This document shows, piece after piece, positions 7,263 to 7,417 of a stretch of DNA of 7,417 nt (position 1 is its first letter; each line of letters starts with the position of its first letter). Under the pieces are notes generated by a model. That model had not been told where the DNA came from, ran no database searches, and saw nothing but the letters and a program-made list of their open reading frames with translations. The stretch spans positions 1-7,417 of the forward strand of contig CALYQY010000099.1 in NCBI GenBank assembly GCA_945291235.1, read 5' to 3'. The translations under genes were made by a program, and so were the position numbers. The stretch is from an uncultured Gilliamella sp. (GTDB lineage Bacteria > Pseudomonadota > Gammaproteobacteria > Enterobacterales > Enterobacteriaceae).

Positions 7263-7417
<155 letters not shown>

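Overview
The window is AT-rich chromosomal DNA from a gammaproteobacterium. The protein sequences are close to those of Enterobacterales, and the arrangement rhlB / trxA / rho matches the enterobacterial one. No Pasteurellaceae-type uptake motif (AAGTGCGGT or its complement) was seen. The AT-richness together with a Sxy/TfoX competence regulator would fit a host-associated lineage such as Orbaceae, but that placement is inference. Nearly everything is core genome. I see no insertion sequence, phage gene, CRISPR array, tRNA or rRNA.

Layout. Bases 1-212 (minus) hold the first 70 codons of nrdD, the anaerobic ribonucleotide reductase. It is preceded by two NrdR boxes spaced three helical turns apart. 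Bases 530-2006 (minus) hold gnd (6-phosphogluconate dehydrogenase) with a strong intrinsic terminator. Bases 2115-3448 (minus) hold rho with its own terminator, preceded by a 389-bp leader or intergenic region. trxA (minus) ends at 3838 and starts at 4164. rhlB (plus) diverges from it, starting at 4319. Bases 5549-5670, between the convergent rhlB and tfoX, hold a 51-bp perfect-armed inverted repeat. tfoX/sxy (minus, 5671-6285) is followed by a 342-bp divergent intergenic region with a possible CRP-S-type site. A predicted exported protein of unknown function (plus, 6628-7251) comes next. The last 50 codons of a PII protein gene, glnB (minus), run off the right edge, convergent with the unknown gene.

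How the genes relate. Several are housekeeping genes in nucleic acid and redox metabolism: Rho (transcription termination), RhlB (RNA helicase of the degradosome), thioredoxin, NADPH production by Gnd, and deoxynucleotide synthesis by NrdD. Each appears to be its own transcription unit, judging by the terminators and divergent promoters. TfoX/Sxy and PII are regulators, of competence and of nitrogen metabolism respectively. The most informative non-coding signals are the NrdR box pair, the extended -10 that fixes the rhlB start, and the candidate CRP-S site upstream of tfoX. The least explained items are the exported 207-residue protein and the rhlB/tfoX inverted repeat. I found no convincing evidence of a new multi-gene system.
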